Below are positions 62,034 to 64,000 of a stretch of 64,000 nucleotides of DNA, piece by piece (position 1 is the first letter of the stretch; each line of letters starts with the position of its first letter). The notes below the pieces were generated by a model. That model saw only the letters and a program-made list of their open reading frames with translations, did not search any database and was not told the DNA's origin. The translations under genes and the position numbers were made by a program. This DNA comes from Hypericum androsaemum. Taxonomy: Eukaryota > Streptophyta > Magnoliopsida > Malpighiales > Hypericaceae. The stretch lies in contig OZ023186.1 of assembly GCA_963995505.1 (NCBI GenBank), positions 11,663,570 to 11,727,569 on the forward strand, in the 5' to 3' direction.

Positions 62034-62594
62034 TACGGCTTGCTACTACCTTTAATTTCATTTTACTAAGTTCAGCTTACAATTCGTCTTTGTTTTGTTG
62101 CCGAACTTGAGTAGAGTTTGTTTGGTTGCATTCGGTTGAGACAAGAGAGAAAAGAAAGAGAGCGAATACAATCAGAAAAGAAAGAAAAAAAAAAGAAAAG
62201 AAAGGAAAGAAAGAAAAGAGAGAGTACGCACCAAACAGGAATTGCAAGACTAAATAGGCATTCGCAAGAAAGAGGAAGCGCCTAGGGCAAGGAGAAACGT
62301 GCAAGACCAAAGAGGGAGACCAAGTAGAGTCTTCTAAACGCAAGAAAACAAGCGGATAACATTCTGTTTGTTTGGTGAAATTTGTAGTTCAAGCAAAGGC
62401 GGTGCTAGCTTTAGTAAAAACATACAAGTATCACGAGTGGAAAAAGGCAAGAGTGTGTGAGCTCATTAGAGAGAAAAGCCAAATATTTGAGCGCAAACAC
62501 GAGGGAACTTGAGTGCACCTTACATTGAGAGAAACACGTAAGGGAGTGAACTTGTGAGGCCATATTTTTTTTACTAACCAAGTTTTCTTGCAGC
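62034..62594 (+). other. 5' leader of the plus-strand gypsy element
   Basis: This is a 561-base untranslated leader between the primer-binding site and the gag ATG. It holds two uninterrupted purine runs, 62,143-62,162 and 62,174-62,224 (51 bases of A and G only), and ends in a splice-acceptor-like sequence. No short open frame with a recognisable product is seen. Confidence 0.75.
62572..62593 (+). promoter_or_regulatory. Splice-acceptor-like site just before gag
   Basis: TACTAAC (62,572-62,578) matches a textbook branch point and is followed by AGTTTTCTTGCAG ending at 62,593, two bases before the gag ATG. Together they look like a functional 3' splice site. A matching donor is not certain: GTAAGG at 62,538 would give an intron of only 56 bases, short for plants. 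A leader intron is therefore a hypothesis. Confidence 0.4.
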
Positions 62595-64000
62595 ATGTCT
62601 CACGAAGGCGAGGAAGAAAAGGAGGGAACCTTGGCCCAAGTTGACATTAAGTTGCTCACGGAGGCTCTAACAAGGAATTTCCAACGCATGATGCAAGCTG
62701 AAATTGAGCCTATACGCGAACAAATGAGTGCAATGGAGCGAGCTAGCACAAGTCATGCACCAAGAAGGAGAGCACCAAAAGAGTCAAGTGGAGAAGATTC
62801 TGACCATGAAGAAGATGCAAGATCCACAAGGAACTATAGGAGGCCGAGAGTTGAACAACCCATACGAGGCAAAATTCATGCACATAGAGGGAGAGCGCCT
62901 ATAGAAGCATGTGGAGAAGAATCTGACCATGACGAAGATGCAAGATCCACAAGGAACTATAGGAGGCCGAGAGTTGAACGCCATCCTAGGGAGGCAAGGC
63001 GCAGAGAGGATGACAACATAGGAAGCATTAAACTAAAAATACCTACCTTTGCTGGTCGTTCTGATCCGGAAGCTTACTTGGAGTGGGAGAAGAAAATTGA
63101 ATTTGTGTTTGATTGCCACAATCATTCTGAAGCAAAGAAGGTAAAACTTGCCATCACTGAGTTTACTGATTATGCTATAACTTGGTGGGATCAACTTGTG
63201 ACAAGCAGGAGGCGTAATGGAGAGTGCCCTATAGCTACTTGGGAGGGAATGAAAGTGGTGATGCGGAAGAGGTTTGTTCCAAGTCATTACTATAGGGAGC
63301 TATACAAGAAGTTACAAGGCATGAGGCAAGGGAGCTTGAGTGTGGAGGAATTTTACAAGCAAATGGAGCTAGCCATGATAAGAGCTGATGTTGAGGAAGA
63401 TAGAGAAGCTACCATGGCAAGATTTCTGAATGGACTCAATTCTGAGATCCAAGACAAAGTAGAGTTGCAACACTATGTGGAGTTGGAGGACATGGTGCAC
63501 ATGGCCACCAAGATTGAGAAGCAACTAAAGAGAGGAGGAGGAACAAGAGCTACATCAGGTTCTAATTGGAAGCCGAGTTATCCAAGGAAGTTTGACAAAC
63601 CACAGGCTACCAAAGAAGGGCAAAAATCCGAGAGTTCCAACACCAACTCTCAGAAGAAGGTGGAGGCCCCTCCCGCAAGAAACCGTGACATTAAGTGCTT
63701 TAAGTGTCAAGGAAGGGGTCATATATCTAGTCAATGCCCCAACAAGCAGATCATGGTGATTAGAGAAAATGGGGAGATTGAAACTGAAGGAGAGGAGTCG
63801 GAGCATGAAAGCCTACCCTCATTGGAGGATCTGTCCGAGGAGGAGTATCACGCACCCGGGGGACTTACCCTAGTCAGTAGGCGAGCCTTGAACTCCCTAG
63901 CCAAAGAAGAAGATGATGCAGCCCAAAGAGAAAACATCTTTCACACAAGGTGTTATGTTAAAGATAAAGTGTGTAGTGTCATCATTGATGGAGGGAGTTG
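62595..64000 (+). CDS. Ty3/gypsy (chromovirus-like) gag-pol, 5' part, open to window end
   Basis: This frame is uninterrupted for 468 codons and continues past the window. Gag forms the particle that packages element RNA; pol would supply protease, reverse transcriptase, RNase H and integrase. Visible parts: a charged N-terminus with an in-frame 41-residue duplication (57-138); a gag domain at about 163-312 (EWEKKIEFVFD, then WWDQL, then RFVPSHYYRELYKKLQG); a zinc knuckle Cys-X2-Cys-X4-His-X4-Cys at residues 368, 371, 376 and 381; an acidic linker; and the protease active site IIDGGS with Asp 465. I chose ATG 62,595 because it is the first in frame after the acceptor-like site and gives a typical N-terminus. 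The zinc knuckle, the FHTR motif before the protease and the DGG active site agree with CRM/Reina-like plant chromoviruses; the exact clade needs reverse transcriptase sequence. The lack of stops suggests recent insertion. Confidence 0.93.
   Translation, partial: MSHEGEEEKEGTLAQVDIKLLTEALTRNFQRMMQAEIEPIREQMSAMERASTSHAPRRRAPKESSGEDSDHEEDARSTRNYRRPRVEQPIRGKIHAHRGRAPIEACGEESDHDEDARSTRNYRRPRVERHPREARRREDDNIGSIKLKIPTFAGRSDPEAYLEWEKKIEFVFDCHNHSEAKKVKLAITEFTDYAITWWDQLVTSRRRNGECPIATWEGMKVVMRKRFVPSHYYRELYKKLQGMRQGSLSVEEFYKQMELAMIRADVEEDREATMARFLNGLNSEIQDKVELQHYVELEDMVHMATKIEKQLKRGGGTRATSGSNWKPSYPRKFDKPQATKEGQKSESSNTNSQKKVEAPPARNRDIKCFKCQGRGHISSQCPNKQIMVIRENGEIETEGEESEHESLPSLEDLSEEEYHAPGGLTLVSRRALNSLAKEEDDAAQRENIFHTRCYVKDKVCSVIIDGGS
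62763..62979 (+). repeat. 123-bp in-frame tandem duplication in gag
   Basis: Bases 62,763-62,885 and 62,886-62,979 are two copies at a 123-bp step (41 codons). Both encode ESDHDEDARSTRNYRRPRVE-like residues (DSDHEEDARS in the first). The stretch from GATGCAAGATCC to the GTTGAAC is identical in both, while the upstream third has several substitutions, including codon changes. It lies before the gag domain, in the charged variable N-terminal region, so it could be tolerated. Confidence 0.93.

Noticed and set aside
62077..63806. Minus-strand frames of 60-90 codons opposite the leader and gag
   Set aside because: They are shadows of the plus-strand gag frame; the 62,784-62,984 frame only mirrors the 123-bp duplication.
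1..64000. tRNA, rRNA or other structured RNA genes
   Set aside because: No cloverleaf, A/B-box pair or rRNA-like sequence was seen in the non-satellite parts; the TGGTATCAGAGC words are primer-binding sites.

Overview
This window is repetitive plant nuclear DNA with no recognisable host gene. About 58 of the 64 kb is one pyrimidine-rich satellite, and the rest is LTR-retrotransposon DNA. The retroelements are Ty3/gypsy-like with primer-binding sites matching the 3' end of plant initiator-Met tRNA, which points to an angiosperm, probably a eudicot; the species cannot be told from the sequence. The satellite beside a chromovirus-like gypsy element suggests pericentromeric or other heterochromatic DNA, but that is inference.

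Layout. (1) Bases 1-29,045 and 30,556-59,499 are the satellite. The basic unit is about 10 bp (CTTGCCTTTT, CTTGCCTTAT, CTTTCCTTAT, with 11-bp forms ending in an extra C), always in the same orientation. Bases 1 to about 13,570 are a young block: seven copies of a ~2.1 kb higher-order repeat, partly organised as 4.2 kb dimers. From about 13,570 to 59,499 the array is older and more divergent, with blurred ~1 kb and ~3.2 kb units and small recent duplications (60, 60, 81, 101, 101 and 508 bp). The array runs off the left edge of the window. (2) Bases 29,051-30,555 are a 1,505-bp solo LTR, probably minus-strand, with TG...CA ends and a CTTAT target-site duplication. (3) At base 59,499/59,500 the satellite stops abruptly inside a recognisable unit. 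(4) Bases 59,500-61,170 hold two minus-strand gypsy 5' ends in tandem (LTR, primer-binding site, start of gag), the inner one apparently inserted into the gag of the outer one. (5) Bases 61,171-64,000 hold the end of a plus-strand gypsy pol reading frame, then an LTR with TATA box and poly(A) signal, a primer-binding site, a purine-rich leader, and an uninterrupted gag-protease frame that leaves the window at the right edge.

The many long open frames in the satellite (up to 830 codons) are not genes. The pyrimidine strand almost never spells a stop codon, and all three plus frames stay open over the same bases. The only convincing protein-coding sequence is the gag-pol frame from 62,595. The points of most interest are the physical and epigenetic properties of the satellite (helically phased T-tracts, almost only CHH cytosines, dense GATA and AAAG motifs), its two-age higher-order structure, and the back-to-back LTR cluster at its right edge. 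I found no evidence of a new enzymatic, defence or regulatory gene system.
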